DNA of 64,000 bases from Runella sp. MFBS21 (GTDB lineage: Bacteria; Bacteroidota; Bacteroidia; Cytophagales; Spirosomataceae), in the NCBI RefSeq assembly GCF_029433105.1, contig NZ_JARNTW010000018.1, positions 1-64,000 of the forward strand, written 5' to 3'. The notes beneath the pieces were generated by a model. That model saw only the letters and a program-made list of their open reading frames with translations. It was not told where the DNA came from and searched no databases. A program made the position numbers and the translations under genes. Within the stretch, counting starts at the first letter, position 1. Each line of letters begins with the position of its first letter. Positions 63,945-64,000 of this stretch are shown here, piece after piece.

Positions 63945-64000
63945 TCAAAATTTATAACCAATGCTGATTCTACTGTTACGCAAGGCTTCTGTCTGCCAGT
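63945..64000 (-). CDS. C-terminal end of an outer-membrane receptor (partial)
   Basis: The last 18 codons of a minus-strand gene enter the window and read WQTEALRNSRISIGYKF before a TGA. A terminal beta strand ending in Phe is the signature of outer-membrane barrels. With a PepSY gene 6 nt downstream it is most likely a TonB-dependent receptor. The rest is outside the window. Confidence 0.6.
   Translation of the reverse strand, partial: WQTEALRNSRISIGYKF

Overview
The window comes from a Bacteroidota chromosome, most likely order Cytophagales (Spirosomataceae-like; the genus cannot be fixed by eye). The evidence is the set of Bacteroidota families: TonB-linked receptors, BatA, HTTM, imelysin, DUF4856, DUF6607, DUF2911 and LytTR systems. 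Most genes lack Shine-Dalgarno sequences, and several promoters fit the Bacteroidota form TTG/TTTG-N19-TAnnTTTG. Coding density is high and most of the window is ordinary core genome.

Bases 1-3360 are an accessory patch. It holds the probable end of an IS21-like element with tandem 30-bp terminal repeats, a three-gene toxin-antitoxin-SecB-like chaperone (TAC) module with paired operator palindromes, a frameshifted Rpn-type pseudogene, two small orphan genes and one CRISPR-like repeat unit without cas genes. Next come an AraC regulator, a DUF819 permease and, at 6249-6410, an unusual 162-nt tRNA-like RNA gene with its own strong terminator.

6.6-19 kb is housekeeping: an Lrp regulator, beta-CASP nuclease, accA, HAD hydrolase, M50 protease, aminotransferase, eno, a DivIC/FtsB protein, LMW phosphatase, gpmI and a PlsC-like acyltransferase. 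19-25 kb holds mostly small secreted or membrane proteins, including a DUF6915-like gene overlapping a membrane-anchored partner.

24.9-32.6 kb is a heavy-metal efflux locus: OmpR-type regulator, sensor kinase, then TolC/adaptor/CzcA-type RND pump. Four copies of a heptamer with an exact 11-bp period lie in front of the pump genes. 32.6-39 kb is a probable iron operon (DUF4856, imelysin-like, HTTM, TonB receptor) on the minus strand.

39-60 kb holds mfd, a TipA-like MerR regulator with its operator in the promoter spacer, a BatA protein, a Tat-exported TIM-barrel protein, a DUF11 surface protein, an outer-membrane barrel next to a LytS/LytTR two-component pair, PBP1A, an AraC regulator and a Gfo/Idh/MocA oxidoreductase. 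60-64 kb holds DoxX, DUF6607, a Fur-family regulator, a PepSY protein and the last codons of an outer-membrane receptor. A near-identical 24-bp Fur-box-like motif lies in front of the Fur gene, DUF6607 and the DUF4856 operon 23 kb away, suggesting one iron regulon.
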